NCBI GenBank assembly: GCA_029882975.1
Contig: JAOUJW010000044.1
Coordinates: forward strand, 1 to 40,647
Origin: Gammaproteobacteria bacterium
GTDB lineage: Bacteria; Pseudomonadota; Gammaproteobacteria; SZUA-152
Reading direction: 5' to 3'
Length of the DNA: 40,647 nucleotides
In this document: positions 23,721 to 33,808 of the stretch, piece after piece
Layout: each line of letters starts with the position of its first letter
How positions within the stretch are numbered: position 1 is the stretch's first letter
Program-made: the position numbers and the translations under genes
Notes under the pieces: model-generated
The model's database searches: none
What the model saw: the letters and a program-made list of their open reading frames with translations, nothing else
What the model was told of the DNA's origin: nothing

Positions 23721-25910
23721 GTGTTCCGTTGGCTTCAGTGCGTAGTTTTTGCACTAATGACTCTATTGCTTGGTTCCTGTACCGATCGTGCCTGGAACAA
23801 TCCCTATCCTGGTGCCGACGACCGGGCCAATATTATGTACTCCTCATTTGCCAGCCGCCCCAAGCATCTGGATCCGGCTCAGTCCTATAGTTCCAATGAA
23901 ATTACCTTTACCGGGCAGATTTATGAGCCGCCGTTACAATATCATTTTCTGAAGCGTCCTTATGAATTGATTCCCTTGACTGTGACACAAATGCCGCAGG
24001 TACATTATGAGGACAAAGACGGCAAGACGGTGTCAGAGAATTCCAAGAGCCTGGCTTACAGTGTTTATGAAATAAATATTCAAGCCGGAATTCAGTATCA
24101 ACCGCACCCGGCTTTTGCCATTGATGAACAAGGTCAGGCGCGCTATTTCAAGGTGAGCAGGAAACAATTGGATTCCTTGCATACCATTTCGGACTTTCAG
24201 CATACGGGTTCCAAAGAATTGACGGCGGATGATTATATTTATCAGATAAAGCGACTGGCTCATCCCCGACTGCATTCCCCCATTTACGGTTTGATGACGG
24301 AATATATTGTGGGCTTAAAGGAGTTGGGGCAAACCTTAAAAGCGGCGAACACAGAGTTGGTAAAAGCACAGGGAGAATCGGCCTTTCTGGATTTAAATGC
24401 TTTTGATCTCGGCGGTGTGCAGCGAGTGGATCGATATACTTACCGAATTAAAGTATTCGGTAAGTATCCACAGTTTTTGTTTTGGCTGGCCATGCCTTTC
24501 TTTGCACCAGTACCTCAGGAGGTTGACCGGTTTTATTCTCAAAAAGGATTTAAGGAAAAAAATTTAACACTGGACTGGTATCCCGTGGGTACCGGACCCT
24601 ACATGCTCACGGTGAACAATCCCAATTTGATAATGGTGATGCAAAAGAATCCCAATTTTCACGGAGAGCGTTATCCCAGCCAGGGAGAAGTCACTGATGC
24701 GGAACTGGGGTTTCTCAATGATGCAGACAAGCCGCTGCCCTTTATCGACAAGGTGGTCTACAGTCTGGAAAAAGAAAGCATCCCCAGTTGGAATAAATTT
24801 CTGCAGGGTTACTACGACGCCAGCGGTATTAATTCAGACAGCTTCGATCAGGCGGTACGCTTCAATAGCCAGGGGGAAGCGGGGCTGAGCGACGATATGA
24901 AGCAAAAAGGTATTCGTCTCATTACGGGCGTGGGGACATCCACTTACTACATGGGATTTAACATGCTCGATGAGGTGGTGGGTGGTTTGTCCGAGCAAAA
25001 ACGCTATTTACGTCAGGCCATTGCAATAGTGATGGACTACGAGGAGTATATTTCCATTTTTGCCAATGGCCGTGGTATCCCGGCGCAAGGACCATTGCCC
25101 CCCGGTATATTCGGTTATCGGTCTGGTACGGAAGGAATGAATCCCTATGTGTATGAAGCCACGGAACAAGGCGCGATTCGGAGAAAAGCGGTTGACGAGG
25201 CCAAGCGGCTGTTAGCTTTGGCCGGTTATCCGGGTGGGCGCGATGCCAAAACCGGTAAGCCTTTAATCATTTATTTCGATACCACTGCAACAGGACCGGA
25301 CGATAAAGCCCTATTGGATTGGTACCGCAAACAGTTCAATAAGATTGACGTACAACTGGTGGTACGTCCCACGGATTACAATCGATTTCAGGATAAAATG
25401 CGCAAGGGTACAGCGCAATTGTTTCGCTGGGGTTGGAATGCTGATTATCCGGATCCGGAAAACTTTCTGTTCTTATTGTACGGTCCCAATGGAATGAAAC
25501 AAACCAGTGGCGAGAATGCAGCAAATTACAACAATCCGGAATTTGATCGTTTGTTTGAGCAAATGAAAACCATGGATAACACGCCGCAACGTCAGGCGAT
25601 CATTGATAGAATGGTGGACATTGTTCGCAAAGACAGCCCCTGGATTTGGGGCTTGCATCCAAAAAATTTCAGTTTGTATCACCAGTGGTTCAGTAACGCC
25701 AAACCCAATTTGATGGCAAATAACACTCTTAAATACAAACGTATTGACGCGCAAACCAGATCCGGGCTGCGAAGTCAGTGGAATCGTCCTGTGTTATGGC
25801 CGGTGTGGCTGAGTTTTTTGTTGTTAATCGTGAGTTTGTTACCGGCACTGACTATTTACCGGCAACGGGTCAGGGCGACCGGGGTTTCGTCCACAGGGGA
25901 TAGACAATGA
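23721..25910 (+). CDS. Extracellular solute-binding protein of a peptide-type ABC importer, with extra C-terminal membrane segment
   Basis: A family 5 (SBP_bac_5) substrate-binding protein for peptides or similar solutes. Started at GTG 23721 (AAGGG eight bases upstream) it has 729 residues and a textbook lipoprotein signal ending LLLGSC. An ATG 48 bp upstream in frame would lengthen the n-region. The body shows DWYPVGTGPYML and WGWNADYPDPENFLFLLYG, typical of the family. Unusually, a second hydrophobic segment lies at about residues 692-713 (WPVWLSFLLLIVSLLPALTI) with a basic tail, so the protein may be held at both ends. It is longer than usual for the family. The stop overlaps the first permease (ATGA). 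Confidence 0.87.
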   Translation: MFRWLQCVVFALMTLLLGSCTDRAWNNPYPGADDRANIMYSSFASRPKHLDPAQSYSSNEITFTGQIYEPPLQYHFLKRPYELIPLTVTQMPQVHYEDKDGKTVSENSKSLAYSVYEINIQAGIQYQPHPAFAIDEQGQARYFKVSRKQLDSLHTISDFQHTGSKELTADDYIYQIKRLAHPRLHSPIYGLMTEYIVGLKELGQTLKAANTELVKAQGESAFLDLNAFDLGGVQRVDRYTYRIKVFGKYPQFLFWLAMPFFAPVPQEVDRFYSQKGFKEKNLTLDWYPVGTGPYMLTVNNPNLIMVMQKNPNFHGERYPSQGEVTDAELGFLNDADKPLPFIDKVVYSLEKESIPSWNKFLQGYYDASGINSDSFDQAVRFNSQGEAGLSDDMKQKGIRLITGVGTSTYYMGFNMLDEVVGGLSEQKRYLRQAIAIVMDYEEYISIFANGRGIPAQGPLPPGIFGYRSGTEGMNPYVYEATEQGAIRRKAVDEAKRLLALAGYPGGRDAKTGKPLIIYFDTTATGPDDKALLDWYRKQFNKIDVQLVVRPTDYNRFQDKMRKGTAQLFRWGWNADYPDPENFLFLLYGPNGMKQTSGENAANYNNPEFDRLFEQMKTMDNTPQRQAIIDRMVDIVRKDSPWIWGLHPKNFSLYHQWFSNAKPNLMANNTLKYKRIDAQTRSGLRSQWNRPVLWPVWLSFLLLIVSLLPALTIYRQRVRATGVSSTGDRQ

Positions 25911-26893
25911 TTGCATATATTGTGCGGCGTATCCTCTATGCCATTCCCATTTTGATTGGGGTGAATGTATTAACCTTCCTGCTATTTTTTGTAGTGAATT
26001 CGCCGGATAATATGGCACGCATGCATTTGGGCGTAAAACGGGTCACGCCGGAAGCCATAGAGCGCTGGAAGCAGGATCACGGCTACGATAAACCGCTATT
26101 CTATAACAGTGCTCCGACGGATGGCGGAGTGTTTACCGATACCATTTTTTTCGAGAAATCGGTGAAGTTGTTTGCGTTTGAATTTGGTAATGCCGATGAT
26201 GGCCGGAACATCGGTTACGATATCCGTCAGCGTATGTGGCCCAGCCTGGCCATTGCCGTACCGGTGCTTATATTTGGCTTGTTCCTGAACATTAGTTTTG
26301 CGTTGATCATTGCCTTTTTCCGGGCGACGTATTTTGATTATACCGCCGTGGTTTTGTGTGTTGTGCTGATGTCCATCTCCAGTTTGTTTTACATCATTGG
26401 CGGCCAGTTTCTTATCAGCAAGTTGTTGCATTTGGTGCCCATATCCGGTTTTGATCCTTCAGGGGTAAATGCTATCAAGTTCCTCATACTGCCGGTACTT
26501 ATATCCGTGGCCGGCGGGGTGGGTTCCGGCACCAGATGGTATCGCACCATATTTCTGGAAGAAATCAACAAAGACTATGTACGCACTGCCAGGGCCAAGG
26601 GTTTAAGTGAGACCGTGGTGCTGTTTAAGCATGTATTGAAAAATGCATTGATCCCTATTTTGACCGGTGTGGTCGTAGTGCTGCCGTTACTGTTTATGGG
26701 AAGCCTGATACTGGAATCTTTTTTTGGTATCCCCGGCCTGGGGAGCTACACCATCGATGCAATTCAACAGCAGGATTTTGCCATTGTCCGGGCCATGGTG
26801 TTCTTGGGCGCGGTTTTGTACATCATCGGATTAATCCTCACGGATATTTCCTATACGCTGGTGGATCCTCGGATTCGCCTGGGGGCCGGGTAA
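25907..26893 (+). CDS. ABC transporter permease, YejB/DppB type
   Basis: A 328-residue inner-membrane permease of a peptide importer. The N-terminus IVRRILYAIPILIGVNVLTFLLFF is the standard first membrane helix of the DppB/YejB family. The ATPase-contact loop is seen as DYVRTARAKGLSETVVLFKHVLKNALIP. It overlaps the binding-protein gene by four bases and the next permease by one, so expression is tightly coupled. Yej-type naming is based on operon order and the double ATPase. The substrate is not determined by sequence. Confidence 0.9.
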   Translation: MIAYIVRRILYAIPILIGVNVLTFLLFFVVNSPDNMARMHLGVKRVTPEAIERWKQDHGYDKPLFYNSAPTDGGVFTDTIFFEKSVKLFAFEFGNADDGRNIGYDIRQRMWPSLAIAVPVLIFGLFLNISFALIIAFFRATYFDYTAVVLCVVLMSISSLFYIIGGQFLISKLLHLVPISGFDPSGVNAIKFLILPVLISVAGGVGSGTRWYRTIFLEEINKDYVRTARAKGLSETVVLFKHVLKNALIPILTGVVVVLPLLFMGSLILESFFGIPGLGSYTIDAIQQQDFAIVRAMVFLGAVLYIIGLILTDISYTLVDPRIRLGAG

Positions 26894-28314
26894 TGGGATT
26901 TAAACTGATACCGTTGTGGACGGATGTACTCGTGTACGTGCTCTTGGCTACTATAGCCGCGTTTGCCTACCAGGCTCGCCACAAAGAACATTTACGCGCT
27001 CCCTGGCGTCACGTTGCACGACGCAAGCTGGCCATGAGTGCCATGGTGGTGTTGCTGGTTTATGTTGCCATTGGAATCTTGGATTCCATCCATTTCAAGT
27101 TACCTTTACAACAGCAGCAGAATAACCTCTCGGGGGAAGTGCATTATGGCCCGGAGTTGAGTGTATTTGATTTACTCTGCGGTCCGCTGCGTACCCAAAC
27201 AGAGAAAACCTACTCCGAACCTTTTGCCACCCGCTTGTTTGCCAAAGAGAACATAGAAACCCCATCAGGGCAGATTCGTGATTATCCAAGGCTACGTTTT
27301 GGCGGTGCGCATCTTAATAGTGAACAGGACAAGGCCCAGGATATTGTCTTGGGTGTATTATTTGCCTTTATTCTCGCCTTGCTGTCTGTGCTGATTATAA
27401 GCGCAGCCTTAAGCGCCTGGCTGGTATGGCGTCAACAAAGTTTGAAACAGAATTTTAATCAACAGTTCCTTTGCGTGCTCCAGGGTAAAACCGAAATCCC
27501 GTGGCAATCCATGTTGTTGACGTTGGGCGGGTTGTTGTTGGTTTTTTTCACTATCGTGGTCTTTGCCGGCAAGTATCATATATTGGGAACGGACAAAGTA
27601 GGGCAGGATGTGCTGTATTTGACTCTCAAGAGCATACGCACGGGTTTGCTGATTGGCACGCTCACAACACTGATTATGTTGCCCTTCGCTATTATGATGG
27701 GGATTATGGCGGGTTATTTTCGTGGTTGGGTGGATGATGTGGTGCAGTACATTTATACCACTTTAAACGCCATACCCGGTGTTTTACTCATTGCCGCGGC
27801 AATTTTATCACTGCAGGTATATATGGCCAATAATCCCGAGCTGTTTGACAGTGTGTCATCGCGAGCTGACATGCGCTTAGTGTTTCTATGTGCCATTTTG
27901 GGTGTGACCAGTTGGACCGGGTTGTGTCGGCTGCTGCGCGGAGAAACTCTGAAGTTATCTCAGGTGGACTATATTGAAGCGGCCCATGCTTTCGGAGTGG
28001 GCCACTTCAAATTGATGACCCGGCATATATTGCCCAATGTGATGCACATTGTGCTCATTGCCGTGGTTTTGGATTTTAGCGGTCTGGTGTTAGCCGAGGC
28101 AGTATTGTCCTATGTGGGGGTCGGGGTGGACCCGTCAATGATCAGCTGGGGCAATATGATTAACAGTGCCCGCTTGGAACTGGCACGGGAGCCGGTAGTT
28201 TGGTGGTCCTTGATTGCTGCATTTATTTTTATGTTTGTATTGGTGTTAGCGGCCAACTTGTTTTCCGATGCGGTGCGTGATGCATTTGATCCCAGAGTGA
28301 ATCGGGCCACATGA
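26893..28314 (+). CDS. ABC transporter permease, YejE/DppC type, long form
   Basis: The partner permease, 473 residues, is longer than the usual 300-340. The extra length is in the N-terminal half: two early membrane segments, a 70-residue polar stretch (about residues 75-145) and another membrane segment (about 150-175). The C-terminal half is a canonical permease domain (GTDKVGQDVLYLTLKSIRTG and the coupling loop VDYIEAAHAFGVGHFKLMTRHILPN). Long YejE-like proteins occur in operons with binding proteins of this type. It begins at the last base of the previous stop and ends one base before the ATPase gene. Confidence 0.88.
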   Translation: MGFKLIPLWTDVLVYVLLATIAAFAYQARHKEHLRAPWRHVARRKLAMSAMVVLLVYVAIGILDSIHFKLPLQQQQNNLSGEVHYGPELSVFDLLCGPLRTQTEKTYSEPFATRLFAKENIETPSGQIRDYPRLRFGGAHLNSEQDKAQDIVLGVLFAFILALLSVLIISAALSAWLVWRQQSLKQNFNQQFLCVLQGKTEIPWQSMLLTLGGLLLVFFTIVVFAGKYHILGTDKVGQDVLYLTLKSIRTGLLIGTLTTLIMLPFAIMMGIMAGYFRGWVDDVVQYIYTTLNAIPGVLLIAAAILSLQVYMANNPELFDSVSSRADMRLVFLCAILGVTSWTGLCRLLRGETLKLSQVDYIEAAHAFGVGHFKLMTRHILPNVMHIVLIAVVLDFSGLVLAEAVLSYVGVGVDPSMISWGNMINSARLELAREPVVWWSLIAAFIFMFVLVLAANLFSDAVRDAFDPRVNRAT

Positions 28315-28315
28315 T

Positions 28316-30349
28316 ATGAGCGAAATGTTATTAAGTGTCAATCAGCTCCGCACGGAATTTGAAAGTGGTCACCAACGTGCCAGGGTGGTGGATGGTATCA
28401 GTTTTAACATCCGCAAGGGCGAGACCTTTGCCTTGGTCGGCGAATCGGGTTGCGGTAAATCCATGACGTCCTTGTCCATCATGCGTTTGGTGCCGGAACC
28501 GGCCGGTCGCATTGCCTCCGGTCAAGTGTTATTAGACGATACGGACTTACTGCAATTACCTGAAACGGCGATGCGCGATATACGCGGTCGGCGTATTGCC
28601 ATGATATTTCAAGAACCCATGACCAGTTTAAACCCTGTTTTGAGCGTTGGCACTCAAATCGAGGAATCGGTGCTGCGGCACAATAGTGTCAAACAAGGTC
28701 AGACTGCTCAAGAAAAAACCTTGGAGTTGTTGCAAGCAGTTGGTATTCCAGACCCGCAACTGCGTTACAAGGAGTATCCGCACCAGTTGTCCGGTGGTAT
28801 GAAACAACGGGTTATGATAGCTATTGCGCTGGCGGGAGATCCCGATTTACTCATAGCGGACGAACCCACCACGGCCTTGGATGTGACTATACAGGCGCAG
28901 GTATTGGGTCTGTTAAAGCAAATTCAGGTGGATCGAGGCATGGCGGTATTGTTGATTACCCATGATTTAGGGGTAGTGGCCGGTATGGCAGATCGCGTGG
29001 CGGTAATGTATGCGGGGCAAATAGTGGAGATGGCGCATCGGGACGCTTTTTTTAGTCAGCCGAAACACCCATATTCAAGGAAATTATTCGATTCTTTACC
29101 CTCCTTGGATAAACGCCGGCATAACCTGGCGGTTATCAAAGGCTTTGTACCTTCGTTGAGCACACCGTTCAAAGGGTGTCGGTTTGAACCCCGATGTGAC
29201 AGTGCTTGGGAGTTGTGTGCGCAGCAGGTACCCCACTGGTTGGAGTTAGATGAAACAACCGGGGTTCGCTGTCACTTACACGACAGTTCACTTGCCGGTC
29301 AAGAGACAAAAACTTCTTCCAAGGCTACCAAGGCTGACGTGGATTCATCTGATGTACAGCAGATCACGCAAACAAGCCCCAAAGCCTTGTTGTCAGTGCA
29401 GGGACTCAAGGTGCATTTTCCCATTCGCAAAGGTTTGTTTCAGCGTGTGGTGGGACAGGTGCGCGCTGTAGATGGTGTATCCATGGAAATTCGGGAAGGG
29501 CAAACCCTGGCTTTGGTAGGCGAATCCGGTTGCGGAAAGACTACGGCAGGTAAAGGTATTCTGCAGTTGTTGCGAACCACAGCAGGTTGCATTAACTTGG
29601 ACAATGTGGATTTGGGTACCTTATCAAAGACGCAAATGCGGCAAAAACGCAAAGACATACAAATTATTTTTCAGGACCCATTTTCCTCTATGAACCCCAG
29701 AATGATGGTGGGGGATATAATCGAAGAGGGCATGATCGCCCAAAACGTCGGAGGTAATGAGGAGCAACGCAAACGTAAAGTGGAGGAGTTGCTGTCTCAG
29801 GTGGGATTGTCAGCCGAGATTAAATACCGTTATCCTCATGAGTTCTCGGGGGGTCAGCGTCAACGTATCTGTATTGCTCGGGCTTTGGCATTGGAACCAA
29901 AATTGATCGTTTGTGATGAACCCACCAGTGCGTTGGATGTTTCGGTACAAGCGCAAATTCTCAATTTGTTAAGACGCTTACAACAACAATATGGTCTGGC
30001 CTATTTGTTTATCACCCATGATTTATCCGTGGTGGAATATTTAGCTCACGAGGTGGCGGTGATGTATCTGGGACGCATAGTAGAGCAAGGAACGGTGCAG
30101 GAAGTTTTACGGGAGCCGTTACACCCCTATACCCGGGCGTTGTTGTCGGCCGTTCCCAGTACGGATGTCCATGCGTCTCGGGAATTGGTCTCGCTGCGGG
30201 GAGAGCTGCCATCGCCATCCAGTCCGCCTGTGGGTTGTCATTTCAATCCTCGCTGCAAACACGCTTTTCAACAATGTCGTAATGCGTATCCGCAGACTCG
30301 GCACATGAGTGAAAGCCATCGGGTCAATTGCTTTCTCTATGACGAATAA
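28316..30349 (+). CDS. ABC transporter double ATPase (YejF/GsiA type)
   Basis: Two complete nucleotide-binding domains are fused in 677 residues. The first has Walker A GESGCGKS, signature LSGGMKQR and Walker B LLIADEP. The second has [16 protein letters not shown] and LIVCDEP. Each is followed by an oligopeptide C-terminal domain with four Cys: [14 protein letters not shown] plus a later C in the first, and [14 protein letters not shown] plus a later C in the second. Such Cys groups bind an iron-sulfur cluster in related DppD-type ATPases. A polar linker of about 50 residues joins the halves. It is the last gene of the operon. Confidence 0.93.
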   Translation: MSEMLLSVNQLRTEFESGHQRARVVDGISFNIRKGETFALVGESGCGKSMTSLSIMRLVPEPAGRIASGQVLLDDTDLLQLPETAMRDIRGRRIAMIFQEPMTSLNPVLSVGTQIEESVLRHNSVKQGQTAQEKTLELLQAVGIPDPQLRYKEYPHQLSGGMKQRVMIAIALAGDPDLLIADEPTTALDVTIQAQVLGLLKQIQVDRGMAVLLITHDLGVVAGMADRVAVMYAGQIVEMAHRDAFFSQPKHPYSRKLFDSLPSLDKRRHNLAVIKGFVPSLSTPFKGCRFEPRCDSAWELCAQQVPHWLELDETTGVRCHLHDSSLAGQETKTSSKATKADVDSSDVQQITQTSPKALLSVQGLKVHFPIRKGLFQRVVGQVRAVDGVSMEIREGQTLALVGESGCGKTTAGKGILQLLRTTAGCINLDNVDLGTLSKTQMRQKRKDIQIIFQDPFSSMNPRMMVGDIIEEGMIAQNVGGNEEQRKRKVEELLSQVGLSAEIKYRYPHEFSGGQRQRICIARALALEPKLIVCDEPTSALDVSVQAQILNLLRRLQQQYGLAYLFITHDLSVVEYLAHEVAVMYLGRIVEQGTVQEVLREPLHPYTRALLSAVPSTDVHASRELVSLRGELPSPSSPPVGCHFNPRCKHAFQQCRNAYPQTRHMSESHRVNCFLYDE

Positions 30350-30361
30350 CGGTGACTGCTA

Positions 30362-30514
30362 CTATTTAATGACCATTTGATGTGCCACACCTATGGCGAT
30401 GTTGATTTCACTTTTGGTTTCAAGCGTGTTGGGGTCGATTACCCATATCTTAGGTTTGAGGGTTACGCGAAAAATTTTTCCAACACTATATTTTTTCAGA
30501 AAAACGAGTGACAT
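30362..30514 (-). pseudogene. Short reading frame resembling a beta-propeller (YVTN-type) fragment, overlapping the mltD 3' end
   Basis: A 50-codon leftward frame starts inside the last codons of mltD (ATG at 30514) and ends with TAG just before the ABC ATPase gene. Its product contains PKIWVIDPNTLETKSEINIA, then GVAHQMVI. This looks like one blade of a YVTN or cytochrome-cd1-type beta-propeller (xVWVIDPxT...I.xGxxxHxMxI). No larger gene surrounds it, so I interpret it as the leftover end of a deleted gene. The similarity is by eye only. It could be a chance frame or a real small gene. Confidence 0.4.
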
Positions 30515-32135
30515 CCACAAACAAAGTCAGGTTCTGGCCCGGCTGTAAATAGTCGGTTCCGGATAAGGAATTCCATTTGCGCACATCTTTTATGTTGACC
30601 CGGAATACCTGGGAAATTCTACTAAGAGAGTCTCCCGATTTGACCCGATATTTGATTTTGCGTTTGGTGGCTTTGCTGGGTGGGGCCACGATTTTGGTGC
30701 GCTGTATGGGGGCACCGTTTTGGCCGTACATGGAATAATTGTTAGGGCGCAGTAATAGGGTTTCACCCGGCACAATGGTATCGTCAGGAAGGACGCCGTT
30801 CCACTTGGTAATGTCTCTGACCGTCACATCGAATTTATTGGCGATGGCCAGTAAAGTATCACCGGTTTGAACTTTATATTTAACTTTGCTGCGTTTACTT
30901 AAGGCCATATGTTGTCCGGCACGGGTACCAAAACGCTGAAATTTCTTCGCGGCAATAGGAATCACCAAGCTGTCACCACTGCGAATCTGGGCGCCAATAT
31001 TATTGGTTTTCTCTATGGCCTCAACCGAAGCGTTGTATTTGGCTGCGATACTGCTCAGCGTGTCTCCTGCCTGAATTTTATGCCGCTTCCACTGTACCCG
31101 TTGTTGGGTGTTGAGCGTGACCAAGTTGCGCTGAAACTGTTGGGCACGATTGATGGGTATAAGCAAGTAGTGAGGGCCTTCCGGTGCCGTGGCCCAACGA
31201 TTGAATGCCGGATTCAGAGAATACAGTTCCTGTACTTTCATACCGGCCAAGTCGGCAGCCAAGGCCAGGTCCAACTGGGTTTTGGTGGGTACGCGGGTAA
31301 AATAAGGCTTGTCCGGTATGGGCTTGAGTTTTATGTTATAGGAAGCCGGGTCGTCCACTAAGGCCGCAATACCCAATAACTTGGGGACGTAGTCGCGGGT
31401 TTCCCGCGGCAGTTTTAGAGACCAGAAATCCGTAGGACGACCGGCCTGGAGATTTTTACGAATGGCTTTTCTGACGGTGCCTTGACCGGAGTTGTAAGCC
31501 GCCAATGCCAGCAACCAGTCATTGTCAAACTGGTCGTGCAGGTCAATTAAGAATTCCAACGCTGCCTGGGTCGCCAAATAAACGTCTCGACGTCCGTCAT
31601 ACCACCAATTGAGTTTCAGTCCGTATTGTTTACCGGTAGGGGCGATAAACTGCCATAGCCCTGCGGCTGAACCGGGTGAGTAAGCAAAAGGCTGAAATGC
31701 GCTCTCCACCACCGGGAGTAGAGCGATTTCCGCAGGCATATTGCGTTTTTCAACTTCTTCAAGTATGTAATGCAAAAATGGAGTAGCTCGGTTGGCAACA
31801 CGATTAATGTAGTTGGGGTGTTTTCGATACCAGTTGAGTTGAGCTTCTACTTTTGCTTGTTCGTAGCCGGACAGTTGAAATGAAGACCGTAAGCGGTCCC
31901 AGATGTTTTTGGTTCCCTGAACGAATTCTTCGTCCTTGGGTTGGAACTCATCAAAAGCGGAGGCTGCGTCACTGCCAGTGTTTAAAGGCGTCAGTTTCAC
32001 CCACGGTGCAACGGAAGACTCATCATCTATGAGGGATTTATCTTTGGCCCAGGAAGGAGAACACACGGCCAAAATCAATAGAAATGGCAGTAAATGTGTT
32101 TTTTTACGGTACGAAAGCTCGACCGGTTGGGTCAT
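30486..32135 (-). CDS. mltD: Membrane-bound lytic murein transglycosylase D with three LysM domains
   Basis: MltD cleaves peptidoglycan strands in the periplasm. The 549-residue protein has a signal peptide (LLPFLLILAVCSPSWA, cleavage near residue 30; the Cys is not in a good lipobox). The SLT domain (about residues 115-260) has catalytic E144 (LLPVVESAFQPFAYSPGSAA) and AAYNSGQGTVRKAI. Three LysM domains follow (near residues 345, 420 and 495: QAGDTLSSIA, QTGDTLLAIA, KSGDSLSRIS), which bind glycan. E. coli MltD has two LysM copies as I recall. It is divergent from the yafS-like gene; gloB, often its neighbour, is absent. Confidence 0.94.
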   Translation of the reverse strand: MTQPVELSYRKKTHLLPFLLILAVCSPSWAKDKSLIDDESSVAPWVKLTPLNTGSDAASAFDEFQPKDEEFVQGTKNIWDRLRSSFQLSGYEQAKVEAQLNWYRKHPNYINRVANRATPFLHYILEEVEKRNMPAEIALLPVVESAFQPFAYSPGSAAGLWQFIAPTGKQYGLKLNWWYDGRRDVYLATQAALEFLIDLHDQFDNDWLLALAAYNSGQGTVRKAIRKNLQAGRPTDFWSLKLPRETRDYVPKLLGIAALVDDPASYNIKLKPIPDKPYFTRVPTKTQLDLALAADLAGMKVQELYSLNPAFNRWATAPEGPHYLLIPINRAQQFQRNLVTLNTQQRVQWKRHKIQAGDTLSSIAAKYNASVEAIEKTNNIGAQIRSGDSLVIPIAAKKFQRFGTRAGQHMALSKRSKVKYKVQTGDTLLAIANKFDVTVRDITKWNGVLPDDTIVPGETLLLRPNNYSMYGQNGAPIQRTKIVAPPSKATKRKIKYRVKSGDSLSRISQVFRVNIKDVRKWNSLSGTDYLQPGQNLTLFVDVTRFSEKI

Positions 32136-32500
32136 TATCGTGACGCCCCTCGGATATTTAAAAATTCAGCAAGTTAACATACTGAATATTTTGTGTTTTT
32201 TCTTCATCTCTAACCGATTCCCTGGTGAAACAAGCCCCCTGGCTATTAAACTATTTTAGCGAATATATCCACGCGAGTTCAACGACCTTTGGCAATGATT
32301 ATCAGTTTAGTTACAGAATATGTAAGCACTTATTATTCGGTTCTTGGATAAACGGGGGTGTAAAAGGATATACTAGGATTCTCTGGATCATATGAACGGC
32401 ATTTATGACATGAAGCGTCAATTGCTATATGTTTTACCGGCTCTTTGAATTCTTCAGAGGTTCCTAAAAAATGACTAAGGGAATGGGTTAGCGGCAACTA
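32136..32500. other. Divergent region between mltD and the methyltransferase gene
   Basis: 365 bp with no credible gene and no gloB remnant that I can read in any frame. It must carry two promoters. A candidate rightward -10 is TATACT (32369-32374), with TTGGAT 19 bp upstream. ATTCAG and CTGAAT form a weak hairpin around 12 bases at about 32163-32186. A loose AT-rich site AATGATTATC near 32294 recalls a Fur half-site but is too poor to call. Confidence 0.4.
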
Positions 32501-33367
32501 ATGTCTATTTTTAGTAAATCCAAAATGAGTTGGTCCCTCTGTGAAGGCGATACGGAAAAACAGCTGCGTCAGTGGTATGGGCAGTTTCCGGGGAAATGGT
32601 TGGTAAAACGCGAACGTCAAGTATTGGAAAGCGTGCTTGGGGATTTGTTTGGCTATTATCTGATGCATGTGGGTAATAACGATCGCTTGGATTACCTGGA
32701 TTGCAGTCGAATTTCCTTGCGCATCATTATGAGTTCAAGTGTCGAAGATGTCGCTTTGGCATCCGAAAGCAGAGATCATTGTGTGGCTCTGACGGCAGAA
32801 CCGGAGTTTTTGCCCGTTACCGCTGACAGTCTGGATGTTCTCATCCTAAACCACACCCTGGAATTTTCCAACAATCCGCACCAGGTGTTACGAGAAACGG
32901 ACCGGGTATTAATTCCGGAGGGACATGTTATCATTCTCGGGTTTAATCCCTGGGGATTATGGATGTTATGGCGTTTGGCGTTTGGTTGGCGCAAAAAGCC
33001 GCCCTGGTGTGGTCGGTTTGTGCGAATAGCCCGCTTGAAAGACTGGCTGGAGCTATTGGGTTTCGACATTGTACGTACGCAAGTCTATTTTTTTCGACCA
33101 CCCTTGGCCAGTCGTAAAGTGATGCAAAAATTGCGTTTCGTCGAGAAACTGGGGCAACGTTTCCAATTGTTTTTTGGTGCTGCTTATATGGTGGTGGCAA
33201 AAAAACGAGTAGCGACATTAACACCCATAAAACCACGCTGGCGTCCGCGTCGAGGGCGACTCGGGGAACCGGAGCTGGCCGGTAACTCGTCCGTGAGTAG
33301 TCGGCAAAAACATAGTGCAAATAATGCAAATGGCATAAAAGAAAGAAAAAACAATAAAGATGGATAA
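32501..33367 (+). CDS. SAM-dependent methyltransferase, YafS-like
   Basis: A 288-residue protein with a class I methyltransferase core: [20 protein letters not shown] and [15 protein letters not shown] are characteristic of the YafS group. The glycine-rich SAM loop is poorly conserved, as in that group. The last 40 residues are basic and low-complexity. The target is unknown. The gene lies between mltD and rnhA, a position conserved from E. coli to Pseudomonas. Its 3' end overlaps rnhA by eight bases. The start may be ATG 32501 or ATG 32525; neither has a strong ribosome-binding site. Confidence 0.87.
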   Translation: MSIFSKSKMSWSLCEGDTEKQLRQWYGQFPGKWLVKRERQVLESVLGDLFGYYLMHVGNNDRLDYLDCSRISLRIIMSSSVEDVALASESRDHCVALTAEPEFLPVTADSLDVLILNHTLEFSNNPHQVLRETDRVLIPEGHVIILGFNPWGLWMLWRLAFGWRKKPPWCGRFVRIARLKDWLELLGFDIVRTQVYFFRPPLASRKVMQKLRFVEKLGQRFQLFFGAAYMVVAKKRVATLTPIKPRWRPRRGRLGEPELAGNSSVSSRQKHSANNANGIKERKNNKDG

Positions 33368-33803
33368 AACAGTGGAGCTATTTACCGACGGTGCCTGTCG
33401 CGGCAACCCTGGACCCGGGGGGTGGGGTGTGTTATTGCGCTACAAAAACACGGAAAAAACCTTACGTGGGGCAGAAGCCGATACCACCAACAATCGTATG
33501 GAGCTTACGGCTGCCATCAAAGGCTTGGAAGCTCTAAAATCGCGCTGTCGTGTGGATATAACCACCGATTCTCAATACGTAAAAAACGGTATCACTCAGT
33601 GGATCAATAATTGGAAGCGTAATTCCTGGAAAACCGCTGCCAAGAAACCGGTGAAGAACGAGGACTTGTGGCGACAATTGGATAGTTTGGTGCAGCAACA
33701 TGAGGTTCGTTGGCATTGGGTCAAGGGGCATGCGGGACATGCAGAGAATGAGTTGGCGGACCAGTTGGCCAATCAAGCCATAGATGCGATGTTGGAGGGA
33801 TAA
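33360..33803 (+). CDS. rnhA: Ribonuclease HI
   Basis: RNase HI removes RNA from RNA-DNA hybrids. The 147-residue protein has all four catalytic acids at expected places: D10 ([13 protein letters not shown]), E48 (NNRMELTAA), D70 (TTDSQYV) and D134 ([10 protein letters not shown]), plus H124 in the flexible loop (VKGHAGH). Its start lies inside the end of the methyltransferase gene, and dnaQ follows after five bases, so the three are one operon. Confidence 0.97.
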   Translation: MDKTVELFTDGACRGNPGPGGWGVLLRYKNTEKTLRGAEADTTNNRMELTAAIKGLEALKSRCRVDITTDSQYVKNGITQWINNWKRNSWKTAAKKPVKNEDLWRQLDSLVQQHEVRWHWVKGHAGHAENELADQLANQAIDAMLEG

Positions 33804-33808
33804 CGCGA

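Noticed and set aside
32291-32310. Fur-box-like site upstream of the methyltransferase gene
   Set aside because: Only about a half-site resembles the consensus and neither neighbour is an iron gene.
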